Origin: Pseudomonas sputi
GTDB taxonomy: Bacteria; Pseudomonadota; Gammaproteobacteria; Pseudomonadales; Pseudomonadaceae
Direction: 5' to 3'
Assembly: GCF_021603585.1 (NCBI RefSeq)
Contig: NZ_BQHI01000001.1
Location: 310,001-374,000 of the forward strand
Length of the DNA stretch: 64,000 bases
This document shows, piece by piece, positions 8,193-17,016 of this stretch. The notes under the pieces are model-generated. The model saw only the letters and a program-made list of their open reading frames with translations. It was not told the origin of the DNA and ran no database searches. Position 1 is the first letter of the stretch. Every line of letters starts with the position of its first letter. The position numbers and the translations under genes are program-made.

Positions 8193-8952
8193 CCGAGTCC
8201 AGCCCGGTGGCCTGCACGTCAGGCTGGGCGGCGGGGGCGGCCAGATAAGCAAGCAAGGCTTTCGCTTCTTTTGGATGCTGCGCACCCACCGGAATACCCG
8301 CAGCAAACCGGGTCACCGACTGCACCGACTCCGGAATCTTCGCCACAAAACTCACGCCCGGCACCGGCAGCAATTCGCTGACCTGCTGGAAGCCCAGTTG
8401 ATAGTCGCCGGTCGCGACCACCGAACCCACCGGGACTTTCGGGATCATCTTCGCCTTCGGTTTCAGCTGATCTTCGATACCCAGTTTCTTGAACAATTGC
8501 TGCTCGATGTACACGCCGCTGGCGCTGTCGGAGTAGGCCACCGATTTTGCATCCAGCAGGGTTTTCTTCAGGGCCTCGACGTTGCTGATGTCCGGTTTCG
8601 GCGCGCCTTCACGTACCACCAGGCCGATTCGCGAGTCCGCCAGTTCTACACGGGAGGCCGGGTCGACCTTGCCTTGCTTGATCAGGTCATCGAGGGCGTA
8701 GCCGACCATGATGACCACGTCGGCCTGTTCGCCACGGGCGAGGCGATTGGGGATTGCCTCCGGCGCCTTGCCCATCGACGGACCGAGTTGGGTGTCCAGC
8801 GTGTTGCCGGTGGCGGCAGCGAATTTCGGCCCCAGGATCTTGTAGGCGGCGGTGAAACCGCCGGAGGTCATCACTCGCAGTTCTTCGGCCTGGGCCGCAA
8901 CGTTGAACGCGAGACCGGCGAGCAGGGCTGTAACGGTAAACAGTTTTTTCAT
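8182..8952 (-). CDS. Periplasmic solute-binding protein, ModA-like fold
   Basis: 256 residues with a clear Sec signal peptide (MKKLFTVTALLAGLAFNVAA, cleavage after AQA). The mature protein has the pattern of molybdate/tungstate-type binding proteins of the PBP-II class (LRVMTSGGFTAAYK near the start, ADVVIMVGYALDDLI, YSDSASGVYIEQQLF). No ABC permease or ATPase is adjacent. Instead it lies 10 nt downstream of an MFS carboxylate carrier and is probably co-transcribed. It may be an organic-anion binder or sensor rather than a molybdate receptor; the ligand cannot be told from sequence. Confidence 0.82.
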   Translation of the reverse strand: MKKLFTVTALLAGLAFNVAAQAEELRVMTSGGFTAAYKILGPKFAAATGNTLDTQLGPSMGKAPEAIPNRLARGEQADVVIMVGYALDDLIKQGKVDPASRVELADSRIGLVVREGAPKPDISNVEALKKTLLDAKSVAYSDSASGVYIEQQLFKKLGIEDQLKPKAKMIPKVPVGSVVATGDYQLGFQQVSELLPVPGVSFVAKIPESVQSVTRFAAGIPVGAQHPKEAKALLAYLAAPAAQPDVQATGLDSVKR

Positions 8953-8962
8953 GGTGATGTTC

Positions 8963-10255
8963 TCAGGCAGTAACAGGTTGCAGACGACCGCCGGCTCGGC
9001 GATACAGATAAAGCGTCGCGCACAATGCGCAGAGCGCGCCGATGCTCATCCAGTAACCCGGTGCGGCTTTGTCACCGGTGTACTGGATCAGGAAGGTCGA
9101 CATCGCCGGAGTGAATCCGCCGAATACGGCAGTGGCCAGGCTATAAGCGAGGGAGAAACCGGCCACCCGCACTTCCACCGGCATGATCTCGGTCAGCGCC
9201 GGAATCATTGCGCCGTTGTACAGACCGTAGATAAACGACAGCCACAACAGCGACAGCAGCATGTGGCTGAAGCTCGGCGCCTGCACCAGATACGACAGCG
9301 CCGGATACGTGGTGGCCAGGGCCAGCAACGCCATGGCGATCAGCACCGGACGGCGGCCGACGCGATCGGACAACGCCCCGCCAATCGGCAGCCAGAAGAA
9401 GTTGGAAACGCCCACCAGCAGCGTCACCAGCAACGCATCCGATGTGCTCAGGTGCAGCACGGTTTTACCAAAGGTCGGTGCGTACACGGTGATCAGGTAA
9501 AACGCGGTGGTGGTCAGGGCAACCATCAGCATCCCGCCCAGCACCACGCCCCAGTTCTGGCCGAGAGTGCGGAACACTTCCTTCATGCTCGGGCGATGTT
9601 TACGAGCGGCGAACTCTTCGGTTTCCGCCAGGTTGCGCCGCAGAAAGAAGATGAACGGCACGATCATGCAACCGACGAAAAACGGAATGCGCCAGCCCCA
9701 ATCGGCGACGGCTTGCGGCGCCATCCACTGGTTCAAGCCATAACCCAGCGCCGCGGCGACGACGATGGCCACCTGCTGACTGGCCGACTGCCAGGCGGTG
9801 AAAAAGCCTTTGCGACCGGGCGTGGCGATTTCGGAGAGGTACACCGAAACCCCGCCCAGTTCCGCACCGGCGGAGAAGCCTTGCAGCAGCCGCCCGATCA
9901 ACACCAGCGCCGGGGCAAACAGGCCGATGGTTTCGTATCCGGGCACCAGCACAATCAGTATCGTGCCGCTGGCCATGATCGACAGAGTCACGATCAAACC
10001 TTTGCGACGACCGACGTCATCGATGTAGGCGCCGAGCACAATGGCCCCCAGCGGACGCATCAAAAAGCCTGCGCCGAACACTGCAAAAGTCATCATCAGG
10101 GACGCGAACTCACTGCTCGCCGGAAAGAACACCGCTGCGATCTGCGTGGCGTAGAAGCCGAACAGGAAGAAGTCGAACTGTTCGAGGAAGTTACCCGAGG
10201 TCACCCGGAAAATGGCGCCGGCCCGCGAGCCGCCGTGTGGGATTGAGGCTGTCAT
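8963..10255 (-). CDS. MFS metabolite:H+ symporter (citrate/tricarballylate type)
   Basis: 430 residues from ATG 10255, chosen because GGAG stands 9 nt before it; longer frames upstream lack a ribosome binding site and read as low-complexity. Twelve membrane segments are evident. Metabolite:H+ symporter (MHS) signatures are present: [14 protein letters not shown] in the first helix and the loop [17 protein letters not shown] between helices 2 and 3. It resembles citrate/tricarballylate-proton symporters. Downstream is the solute-binding-protein gene, and the LysR gene at the far side is a plausible regulator. The substrate is inferred as a carboxylate. Confidence 0.87.
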   Translation of the reverse strand: MTASIPHGGSRAGAIFRVTSGNFLEQFDFFLFGFYATQIAAVFFPASSEFASLMMTFAVFGAGFLMRPLGAIVLGAYIDDVGRRKGLIVTLSIMASGTILIVLVPGYETIGLFAPALVLIGRLLQGFSAGAELGGVSVYLSEIATPGRKGFFTAWQSASQQVAIVVAAALGYGLNQWMAPQAVADWGWRIPFFVGCMIVPFIFFLRRNLAETEEFAARKHRPSMKEVFRTLGQNWGVVLGGMLMVALTTTAFYLITVYAPTFGKTVLHLSTSDALLVTLLVGVSNFFWLPIGGALSDRVGRRPVLIAMALLALATTYPALSYLVQAPSFSHMLLSLLWLSFIYGLYNGAMIPALTEIMPVEVRVAGFSLAYSLATAVFGGFTPAMSTFLIQYTGDKAAPGYWMSIGALCALCATLYLYRRAGGRLQPVTA

Positions 10256-10397
10256 AAAAAATACTCCACCGCTTTTATGACGTGCGCGACGGGGAGGCGG
10301 CGCACGGTTTTTATTGGGGCGGATAGTGGCGCGCAGGGATCGATTTGTTAATTGCATTGTTGGCATGGATTGATGTGCCAAGCGGATCAATGGCGTG

Positions 10398-11459
10398 CTA
10401 TGGCAGCTCTTTGGTCGGCACTGCCCGCACGGTTCTGGCGACCATCGAGTCCTGCGGTGGTGCGGCGACGTTCACGAAAGTCCCGTCCCAGTCAGAGTCT
10501 ATTCTGCGAATGCGTTCACGCAGATCCGGATGCCCCGAGAGCAGATGAGAGCCGGAAGTACCAGGGCCGAAAAACAGGTGACTGAATTCGGCAGCGCAGG
10601 TGGCCTTGAGGGTCGAGCCCATTTTGTACCCGCCGATTTTCTTCAGTGCCCCGGCGACACTGTCGGGGTTGCGGGTGTATTGCACAGCCGTCGCGTCGGC
10701 CAGGAATTCGCGTTGCCGACTGACCGCAGCCTTGATCAGGTTGCCAAAGAACGTCCCGGAGAATCCGACAATGCACAGCGCAGTGCCAAACATGCTGACC
10801 AGTATGGTCGGCTGCTTACGATTGGCAGATGAGTGTGGTGTGTCCTCAAGACCGCGCAGGAGGTGGCTTCCCGCCAACCCGATCACCATGATCCCGTGGA
10901 CGAGCGCGACCAGTTGAGTGTTCAGGCGCATGTCGCCGTTATAGATGTGGCTGAATTCGTGGGCGATCACGCCTTGCAGTTCATCGCGTGACAGCAGGCT
11001 TATCGCACCTTGAGTGACGCCAATGACTGCATCTTCAGGAGTGAGGCCGGCAGCAAATGCGTTGATGCCCAGATCTGGCAACAGATACACGCAAGGAACG
11101 GCGGTGCCGGACGCCAAGGCCATTTCCTCCACCACATTCACCAGGCGGCGCTCTTCCAGCGTCTGAGCGTTATGGTTGATCAGGCGACCACCCAAGCGGC
11201 GCGCGACCACTTTGCCACCCCCTGTCAGTTCGACGTATTTGACCAGCCCGCCCAGCAACACAACACCCGTTACCAGCGCTGCAATGATCGCGAAAAACTG
11301 CCGGTTCTCCGCCAGCTCCTCAAGCGTTTTGCCGTAGGAGAACGGCAGAATCAGGAGCATGCAGAACACTAGTATCAGGCTGACCAACGCGATCATCATC
11401 AAGATCACGAGCAGCACCGAGCGACGTTTGGCCCGGCACTGTTGTTCAAAGAAATTCAT
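10398..11459 (-). CDS. M48-family membrane zinc metalloprotease, HtpX-like (copy 2)
   Basis: 353 residues. Two N-terminal membrane segments (about 15-40 and 55-75) are followed by a catalytic domain with the zinc motif HEFSH (H167, E168, H171) and the downstream third-ligand region [15 protein letters not shown], then two more hydrophobic segments between them. It resembles HtpX/Oma1 proteases that cut damaged membrane proteins. It is a close paralogue of the next gene and ends a lemA-M48-M48 array. The start is fixed by comparison: both copies begin MNFFE and share a GGATGG ribosome binding site. Confidence 0.88.
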   Translation of the reverse strand: MNFFEQQCRAKRRSVLLVILMMIALVSLILVFCMLLILPFSYGKTLEELAENRQFFAIIAALVTGVVLLGGLVKYVELTGGGKVVARRLGGRLINHNAQTLEERRLVNVVEEMALASGTAVPCVYLLPDLGINAFAAGLTPEDAVIGVTQGAISLLSRDELQGVIAHEFSHIYNGDMRLNTQLVALVHGIMVIGLAGSHLLRGLEDTPHSSANRKQPTILVSMFGTALCIVGFSGTFFGNLIKAAVSRQREFLADATAVQYTRNPDSVAGALKKIGGYKMGSTLKATCAAEFSHLFFGPGTSGSHLLSGHPDLRERIRRIDSDWDGTFVNVAAPPQDSMVARTVRAVPTKELP

Positions 11460-11487
11460 CTAGCCATCCATGGACTTGGGGGTTGAA

Positions 11488-12534
11488 TCAATCCAGGCGG
11501 GCCGCCAACTGATCCGGCACCGGTTTGCCCGTTGTGGCGTCTGTCGTAAAACGCCCATCCCACTGCGGATCGATTCGACGAATCCGTACGCTCAGATCGG
11601 GGTGGGTCGCAAACATTCGGCTCAGCCAACCTGAGCCGCCGGTGCTGAAAAACAAATGACTGAACTCGGCGGCACGGGGCGAGCTAATGACCGAGCCTTG
11701 GGCATGGGCGCCGATTTTTTTCAGGGCACCGACAATGCTTTGCGGATTGCGCGTGTATTGCACTGCGCTGGCATCGGCGAGGAACTCGCGCTGGCGACTG
11801 ACCGCAGCCTTGATCAGATTGCCGTATAGATTCCCGACAAATCCTGCCACGCACAGTGCGGCACCGAGCGCAAAAACCACCAGCATCAACCGCACGTCGC
11901 GTTTGTCGCGCTTGAGCAGGCTGGCCAATATGTAAGTGCCGGCCAGGCCCAGTACCAACAGGCCGTGCACCACTGCCACCAGTTGCGTGTTCAGGCGCAT
12001 GTCACCGTTGAAAATGTGGCTGAATTCGTGGGCGATGACTCCTTGAAGTTCTTCCCGGGTCAGCAGCGCTACCGCGCCACGGGTCACACCAATGGCCGCG
12101 TCCTCCGGTGTAAATCCGGCCGCGAAGGCGTTGATGCTTTCGTCCGGTAACAGATACACCGCTGGCACACGGGTGCCGGAGGCAATCGCCATTTCTTCGA
12201 CGACGTTCATCAGCCGCTGCTCGTCCAGGGTTCGCACATTGCCATTGAGCAGGCGGCCACCCAGTTTCTCGGCAACGACTTTGCCGCCAGCGCGCAGTTG
12301 CCGATATTTCAGCAGACCGCCAATCACTACGATGCTGCTGATGAACGATGCAATAACGGCCATTGCCAGTAGCGCATCCGCCAGCGTGCCGGTCCCGCTC
12401 AGGTAATCCTCAAAACCATTGAAGACGAAGGGCAGGCTGGTCATTCCGATCAGCATGACGATCGCCAGAATCATCAGGTAAACCAGCCGTGACGTTTGGT
12501 TTCGAGCCTGGGTTTGTCGTTCAAAAAAGTTCAT
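11488..12534 (-). CDS. M48-family membrane zinc metalloprotease, HtpX-like (copy 1)
   Basis: 348 residues from ATG 12534; an earlier in-frame ATG at 12546 is less likely because the equivalent position in copy 2 runs into a stop codon. Domain order matches copy 2: two N-terminal membrane helices, HEFSH (H169, E170, H173), two helices, then REFLADASAVQYTRN. It starts 24 nt after lemA. LemA-M48 pairs are a recurring arrangement in bacteria. Probable role is envelope protein quality control; the substrate is unknown. Confidence 0.88.
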   Translation of the reverse strand: MNFFERQTQARNQTSRLVYLMILAIVMLIGMTSLPFVFNGFEDYLSGTGTLADALLAMAVIASFISSIVVIGGLLKYRQLRAGGKVVAEKLGGRLLNGNVRTLDEQRLMNVVEEMAIASGTRVPAVYLLPDESINAFAAGFTPEDAAIGVTRGAVALLTREELQGVIAHEFSHIFNGDMRLNTQLVAVVHGLLVLGLAGTYILASLLKRDKRDVRLMLVVFALGAALCVAGFVGNLYGNLIKAAVSRQREFLADASAVQYTRNPQSIVGALKKIGAHAQGSVISSPRAAEFSHLFFSTGGSGWLSRMFATHPDLSVRIRRIDPQWDGRFTTDATTGKPVPDQLAARLD

Positions 12535-12558
12535 CGGGCCATCCATGGAGAGCAGCAA

Positions 12559-13155
12559 TCAGAAAGAAACGTTGGGCGCGGTCTTGATGGCCAGCGTATC
12601 GGCAAACTGCAACGGAATCGCGTCCTCGCGATGGCCAAAACTGGCCGCCAGCAGCACCGCCGGAAAACGCTGCTTGAGGGTGTTGTAGGCCATGACGGCG
12701 TCGTTGAAAGCCTGGCGCGCAAAGCTCACCTTGTTTTCGGTGCTGCTCAGCTCTTCGCTCAGTTGTTGCATGTTCTGCGAGGCCTTGAGGTCCGGATAGG
12801 CTTCCAGCGTCAGGTTCAATCGACCCAGCGCGCTGCTGAGTGCGCTGTCCGCCAGCCCCAATTGCGCGATGTGCTGGGCATTGCCCGGTTTCGCCAGTGC
12901 CGCCTCGAGTCCGGCCACGGCGGCATTGCGCGCGGCGATCACCGCTTCAAGGGTTTCGCGCTCATGGGCCAGATAACCCTTGGCGATGCTGACGAGATTG
13001 GGGATCAGGTCATAGCGGCGTTTGAGCTGCACTTCGACCTGGGCAAACGCGTTCTTGATCTCGTTGCGCCGGGCAACGAGCTTATTGAAAAGACTGACAG
13101 CGTAGAGCCCCAGAAGCGCAAGCAATACCAGATTGACGATGAGGTAGATTTTCAC
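12559..13155 (-). CDS. lemA: LemA-family membrane protein
   Basis: 198 residues. I place the start at GTG 13155 because AAGGA lies 7 nt upstream; an earlier GTG at 13173 has no ribosome binding site. One N-terminal membrane helix (IYLIVNLVLLALLGLYAV) is followed by a long cytoplasmic or periplasmic helical bundle with the family segment RRNEIKNAFAQVEVQLKRR and YDLIPNLV. LemA proteins form helical bundles anchored in the membrane; their biochemical role is unsettled. It heads an operon with two M48 proteases, suggesting a scaffold or substrate-presenting partner. Confidence 0.92.
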   Translation of the reverse strand: MKIYLIVNLVLLALLGLYAVSLFNKLVARRNEIKNAFAQVEVQLKRRYDLIPNLVSIAKGYLAHERETLEAVIAARNAAVAGLEAALAKPGNAQHIAQLGLADSALSSALGRLNLTLEAYPDLKASQNMQQLSEELSSTENKVSFARQAFNDAVMAYNTLKQRFPAVLLAASFGHREDAIPLQFADTLAIKTAPNVSF

Positions 13156-13357
13156 AGTGATGTCCTTGTTCACTCGGCGGGGGCGGGCGCGATCTTATCG
13201 TAAATGGATGCCGTTGACTGTATTGGCCCTTTGGCGGTTTAGCCCGGATTACGTTGCGGAGCGTGGCTACAATCTCAACGTCCATCAATAAACAAGGAAT
13301 GATTCCAGAACCCCGCAGTCGGAGTTCAGGTATCACACATCTGAAGGAGGTTCACCG

Positions 13358-13666
13358 ATGAACAACAAGACCCTAATCGCCAGCCTGGCCCTCGTCGCCG
13401 GTATCGCCGGGATCAGCCCCCTCGTTCAAGCGGCGCAAACCTCGAACGACACTGTCGAACATTCACCGACCGGCAACCGCGAACTGAACGTCAACGACCG
13501 CGCCCCGGACATCTACCAGCGCAGCGAAAAAGCCATCAAAAACTGGAAACAGAAAGGCCTCAAACAACCAGAGCCACAGGCGCAGTGGGTGCAGATCAAT
13601 GACAAGTACGTGATGGTGATGATCACCAACGGGACGATTGTGGCGATTCAGCCGGTGGAGCGCTGA
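13358..13666 (+). CDS. RcnB-like small periplasmic protein
   Basis: 102 residues with a signal peptide (about residues 1-25, cleavage after VQA). The C-terminal half matches the RcnB-type repeat seen in small periplasmic proteins: a W-KQKG segment, then AQWVQINDKYVMVMITNGTI. RcnB proteins modulate nickel/cobalt homeostasis, but many pseudomonad paralogues have no known metal role. The start is secure: AAGGAGGT sits at 13343-13350. It stands alone between lemA (divergent) and an unknown gene. Confidence 0.85.
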   Translation: MNNKTLIASLALVAGIAGISPLVQAAQTSNDTVEHSPTGNRELNVNDRAPDIYQRSEKAIKNWKQKGLKQPEPQAQWVQINDKYVMVMITNGTIVAIQPVER

Positions 13667-13766
13667 CCTCAAGCAACAATTGGCCATGGACGGTTGATTG
13701 CATTCGAGCGCCGTTCCGGTAAAACGCGGGGGGCGTTTCGAGTGACTGGATGTCAGGAGCAATAGG

Positions 13767-14231
13767 TTGGAGAAGAAACCTCTTTACCGCAAAGAAAATA
13801 CGACCACCCATAACGTCCGTCGCAACAATCCCGGCGGACATTACCGGCATCAGCGAAATACCAAGGCTGAAATCAACAGCGAGGCTACTCGCGGCTCGAT
13901 GCATGGGATCCAGCACCGTGGCTTCGATTACACGCCCTTGTTTCGCTTTTTGCTGTCGCGTGTTGGCGGTGATTGGGACGAGATTTTCAGTGAAGCGGTG
14001 TCGCGGCTGGATCGGCAAGAGCCGGTGTTCTGGATGGTCGCTGTGTTGGAAAGTGACCGGGAAGAAATAGTGCGGCTCGGTGAATCGAGTTACTTCAATG
14101 GTCTGTATGTCGATGAACAGAAGTGCCTGCAAATCGTCAATCCCAAACTGAAAGCCGAAGACATGACGCCCTACTGCCAATGCTGCACGCATACCTTCAA
14201 TGGCGTTGTGTTCGGTACGCCCGAGCGCTGA
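13767..14231 (+). CDS. Conserved-looking hypothetical protein, 154 aa
   Basis: I do not recognise a family. The start is read as TTG 13767 because AGGAG lies 7 nt upstream (13755-13759) and the first in-frame ATG is well downstream. The N terminus is basic and His/Arg-rich (RRNNPGGHYRHQRNTK), suggesting nucleic-acid or membrane-surface binding. The middle is acidic (GGDWDEIFSEAVSRL). The C terminus has a Cys cluster (YCQCCTH) that might bind metal. No signal peptide is seen. It faces the diguanylate cyclase gene tail to tail with a 3-nt gap. Confidence 0.7.
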   Translation: MEKKPLYRKENTTTHNVRRNNPGGHYRHQRNTKAEINSEATRGSMHGIQHRGFDYTPLFRFLLSRVGGDWDEIFSEAVSRLDRQEPVFWMVAVLESDREEIVRLGESSYFNGLYVDEQKCLQIVNPKLKAEDMTPYCQCCTHTFNGVVFGTPER

Positions 14232-14234
14232 AAT

Positions 14235-15311
14235 TCAATCAGCCCGGCCATGACTCAGCGTCTGCCCGCCACCCAGCCGATACTGATTATTCCCGCTGCG
14301 TTTGGCCTCATACATCGCCAGGTCCGCAATGTGCAGTAGCCGGTCCATGGTCGGCGCATGGTCGGGGAAGACGGCGACGCCGAGGCTGGTGCCGATGTGG
14401 CGTTGTTCGTTGCCGATGGGAATTGGCGGGGACAGTTCGATGAAGATTTTCTGACAGATGCTGCGGGCTTCGTCCTGCAGGTTCAGGCCGGGGGCGAGGC
14501 CTTGCAGGATGACCACGAATTCGTCACCACCGATGCGCGCGACGGTGTCGCTGACCCGCAGGATACGTTTCAGTCGGGTGGCGGTGGTGATCAGGACGCG
14601 GTCGCCGGCGGCGTGACCGTAGCGGTCGTTGATCGCTTTGAAACCGTTGAGATCGATGAACACCAGCGCCACCCGCGTCTCGGTCACGCGCGCATGTTCG
14701 AGTGCTTCCGATAGCCGTTCTTCCAGCACCAGCCGATTGGGTAGGCCAGTCAACGGGTCGAAGTGGGCCAGGTGCTGGAGATAGCTGGCCGAAGCCTTTT
14801 CTTCGGTGATGTCGCGCACCACGCCCATCATCTTGATCACCGCGTCGTGATCGTTGCGCACCACATTGCCGGTTTCACGCAACCAACGAATGGTGCCGTC
14901 GGGCCAGACCACGCGGTATTCCTCATCGTGGTTTTCACCGGTCTCAAGACATCGCAATTCCCCGGCGCGCACCCTGGCGCGGTCTTCGGGATGTACGCAG
15001 GAGCAGAACAGGGCGTAAGAGGGCGTCACTTCGCCGATCTTGAACCCGAACATGCCGAAGATCGCGTCCGACCAGTAGAGCCGGTCGGTGTCGACCTCCC
15101 AGTCCCAGGTGCCGATCCGGGCGAAATACTGGCTGCGCTTGAAACGGTCGGCGTCGCCGTCCTGCCGAATGTTTTGGCCCTCGGCGGCGCGGGTCAGTAA
15201 CTCACGATATTCGGCAAGTTGCCGGCGAAGGACGCGCTCGCGGCGGATCAACGCGACGATCACGAGCATCAGCACAACGATAAGGGCAAGGCTGATCCAG
15301 AGTTGAGTCAT
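14235..15311 (-). CDS. Membrane-anchored PAS-GGDEF diguanylate cyclase
   Basis: 358 residues. One N-terminal membrane helix (about 4-22), a short coiled coil, a PAS domain (about 60-175, with PAC-type ending GVVRDITEEKAS), and a GGDEF domain. The active-site loop is intact (GGDEF at 261-265), and an inhibitory I-site RxxD stands five residues before it (R252, D255), so the enzyme should make cyclic di-GMP from two GTP and be feedback inhibited. No EAL domain. The signal sensed by the PAS domain is unknown. Confidence 0.93.
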   Translation of the reverse strand: MTQLWISLALIVVLMLVIVALIRRERVLRRQLAEYRELLTRAAEGQNIRQDGDADRFKRSQYFARIGTWDWEVDTDRLYWSDAIFGMFGFKIGEVTPSYALFCSCVHPEDRARVRAGELRCLETGENHDEEYRVVWPDGTIRWLRETGNVVRNDHDAVIKMMGVVRDITEEKASASYLQHLAHFDPLTGLPNRLVLEERLSEALEHARVTETRVALVFIDLNGFKAINDRYGHAAGDRVLITTATRLKRILRVSDTVARIGGDEFVVILQGLAPGLNLQDEARSICQKIFIELSPPIPIGNEQRHIGTSLGVAVFPDHAPTMDRLLHIADLAMYEAKRSGNNQYRLGGGQTLSHGRAD

Positions 15312-15452
15312 TCAAGCGTCGCTGACATGGCGTATCGATCAGGATTGGTAGCGGGTGGCCATCATCCATCACGGCCAACGTCGGGTCAAACGGTTGCCAA
15401 TGGCCGGTATTTCTGGGAAAACGGCGGCCAGCGGAACAATAGAGTGAATGTT

Positions 15453-15791
15453 ATGAATGATGAACTGCAGATAATCGATCTTCAGCCCGGCGACGGAAAA
15501 GCCGCCGTCAAAGGCGCGTTGATCACCACCCAATACACGGGTTGGCTGGAAGACGGCACCGAGTTCGACTCCTCCTGGAGCCGGGGCAAACCGTTCCAGT
15601 GCGTGATCGGCACGGGCCGGGTGATCAAGGGTTGGGATCACGGGATCATGGGCATGCAGGTCGGCGGTAAACGCAAACTGCTGGTGCCGGCGCATCTGGG
15701 TTACGGCGAGCGGACGATGGGCAAGATCCCGCCGAATTCGAATCTGGTGTTCGAGATTGAGTTGCTGGAGGTTTTGACGCGGGAGGATTGA
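15453..15791 (+). CDS. FKBP-type peptidyl-prolyl cis-trans isomerase
   Basis: 112 residues, a single cytoplasmic FKBP domain without signal peptide. Family hallmarks include YTGWLEDGTEFDSSW, the FQCVIGTGRVIKGWDHGI core and the LGYGERTMGKIPPNSNLVFE stretch around the active site. It catalyses proline isomerisation and chaperones folding. The start ATG 15453 follows an AGAGTGA ribosome binding site; longer frames upstream lack one. It is divergent from the diguanylate cyclase. The gene behind may be co-transcribed. Confidence 0.92.
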   Translation: MNDELQIIDLQPGDGKAAVKGALITTQYTGWLEDGTEFDSSWSRGKPFQCVIGTGRVIKGWDHGIMGMQVGGKRKLLVPAHLGYGERTMGKIPPNSNLVFEIELLEVLTRED

Positions 15792-15806
15792 TAACCGGAG
15801 GTCATC

Positions 15807-15845
15807 TTGTTCGAACGGCTCAAGGATCAGGTCGATGGATGTTGA
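15807..15845 (+). CDS. Possible 12-residue leader peptide
   Basis: A strong GGAGGT (15797-15802) precedes TTG 15807, which opens a 12-codon frame ending at TGA 15843-15845, overlapping the start of the next gene at 15835. It may serve as a translational coupling device, or the ribosome binding site may be a relic. The spacing (4 nt) is short. Weak evidence. Confidence 0.25.
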   Translation: MFERLKDQVDGC

Positions 15846-16245
15846 ACAGATCATTTACGAAACCGTTGCGTGGTTGACTATCGAACATCCGGGACGACGG
15901 AGTTCGACTTACAACATCCAATTGGTACTCTTCGCGGCCATGATGATTTTTTTGTGGTTCGTCGCAAAGGATGTCCTCGCACGGCGCAAAGCCTTTCTGG
16001 CCAGCAAGGTTCAGGTCCTGGCGTCAAAGCCACTGTCCGCAATTTCCTTCGCCGAGGAAGACGGGCAGAAGGTCAGGTTCACCGGCGTTTTGCTGGAGAA
16101 GGAGGGCGCTTACACCGTGACAGTGACTCGCGACGATGACAAAGAAGCCACTGTTTCGTCCCGTGACGGGTTGCTTTCGCTGGAAGAGGTCGAGGCTTAC
16201 TTGAGAGTGCATACGCCTTTCATTCTGTCTGACTTTCGGCGGTGA
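15835..16245 (+). CDS. Hypothetical protein with one membrane helix, 136 aa
   Basis: No family recognised. ATG 15835 is preceded by AAGGA at 15822-15826. A hydrophobic segment (LVLFAAMMIFLWFVA) lies at about residues 30-45, followed by a basic stretch (RRKAFLASK) and a mixed beta-rich C-terminal domain with acidic runs (EEDGQKVRF; DDDKEA). The topology suggests a cytoplasmic C-terminal domain anchored to the inner membrane. It follows the FKBP gene by 43 nt, with a possible short leader frame between. Confidence 0.65.
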   Translation: MDVEQIIYETVAWLTIEHPGRRSSTYNIQLVLFAAMMIFLWFVAKDVLARRKAFLASKVQVLASKPLSAISFAEEDGQKVRFTGVLLEKEGAYTVTVTRDDDKEATVSSRDGLLSLEEVEAYLRVHTPFILSDFRR

Positions 16246-16321
16246 TCGTGTTTGCACATAAAGCCCGTTGTGATGAGGTGAAGCCCTGATCACAACGTCC
16301 TGCATGCAAGGGCTCGATGAA

Positions 16322-16657
16322 TCAGGTAAATGCCTCAATATCGTCAAGCGTGTCTGAAATCACGCCTTCTAGCGAAGGGAATCTTGTCTTCACTTCATCC
16401 AGCGCTGCGAAGGCAATGTCTTTGTCCAGCTCGCCGTGTCTTCGAGCAATGTGGCCCAAAGCGGTAATGGCAGATGCGACAACCGACTCATTGCTGCTGG
16501 CCAGATACTTCAGGCAGGTTTGCTGAGCCCAGATTCTGTCTGATTCGTTCAAGCCAATAGAAATCAATCCAGCGACAACATTCCTTTCCACGCCGCTTTC
16601 AAGAAGCCTCACTGCTTCATCGTGGTTCACTGTTGGTTCTTGATAGGAAAGACTCAA
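16322..16657 (-). CDS. HEAT-like helical protein, paralogue of 17017-17298
   Basis: 111 residues from TTG 16657, which directly abuts the stop of the upstream gene; GGGAG just before it may serve both. The protein is all helical, with two repeat-like helical hairpins (VVAGLISIGLNESDRIWAQ and VVASAITALGHIARRHGEL). It is plainly homologous to the 93-residue product at 17017-17298 along most of its length (shared ISIGLNE, WAQ, IARxHGELD, RFPSL). Function unknown; small HEAT-like proteins of this kind are often immunity proteins, but no toxin is in the window. Confidence 0.7.
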   Translation of the reverse strand: MSLSYQEPTVNHDEAVRLLESGVERNVVAGLISIGLNESDRIWAQQTCLKYLASSNESVVASAITALGHIARRHGELDKDIAFAALDEVKTRFPSLEGVISDTLDDIEAFT

Positions 16658-16897
16658 CTACTCCCGAACCCCGATAAAAAGATCCAGTTCAGTTGGTAGG
16701 TGTTCATTAAGAACTGAAGCGATTTGCCGGACCTGACCTTCATTCAATAACCATTCTCCGGCCTCGCTTTCTTCCAGGCTTTCCCAACCCAGCAACGCTA
16801 AAACCGCAGCTTCTGCCTCAGGCTTCACTGTCAGTTCAAACTTCAAAGAGTCGTCCTCTTCATCACCTTTCAAAAAGCCACTTATCCATAAAAACAT
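16658..16897 (-). CDS. Small acidic protein, 79 aa
   Basis: No family recognised. The product is strongly acidic (DEEDDSLKFE, ESLEESEAGEW) and begins with a short hydrophobic, aromatic stretch (MFLWISGFLKG). It abuts the downstream HEAT-like gene with no spacer, so the two are translationally linked. Size and charge resemble immunity proteins or antitoxins. Its ATG at 16897 follows AGGAAG on the reverse strand. Confidence 0.65.
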   Translation of the reverse strand: MFLWISGFLKGDEEDDSLKFELTVKPEAEAAVLALLGWESLEESEAGEWLLNEGQVRQIASVLNEHLPTELDLFIGVRE

Positions 16898-16961
16898 TAA
16901 AAGCTTCCTGTATTTACTTGGGGGTTAACCTTGTTATTGGAGAGCTCGGAAAACACTGAAC

Positions 16962-16996
16962 CCGCTGCCTCCCTTCACGGAGGCAGCGGTTTTTTT
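16962..16996 (+). terminator. Strong hairpin terminator, oriented rightward
   Basis: CCGCTGCCTCC (16962-16972) and GGAGGCAGCGG (16979-16989) make a perfect 11-bp stem with a 6-nt loop, followed by seven T on the + strand. Both flanking genes are leftward, so the U-tract faces the wrong way for them; on the reverse strand the hairpin is followed only by a mixed GTTCAGTGTTTT tail. Confidence 0.75.
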
Positions 16997-17016
16997 CTTG
17001 CCTTGTGCCCTGGGTG

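Noticed and set aside
8182-8952. Molybdate ABC transporter (modA)
   Set aside because: Only the binding protein fold fits; modB and modC are absent and the neighbour is an MFS carboxylate carrier.
13358-13666. Nickel/cobalt resistance locus
   Set aside because: The RcnB-like domain alone does not show this; no RcnA/RcnR-like gene is nearby.
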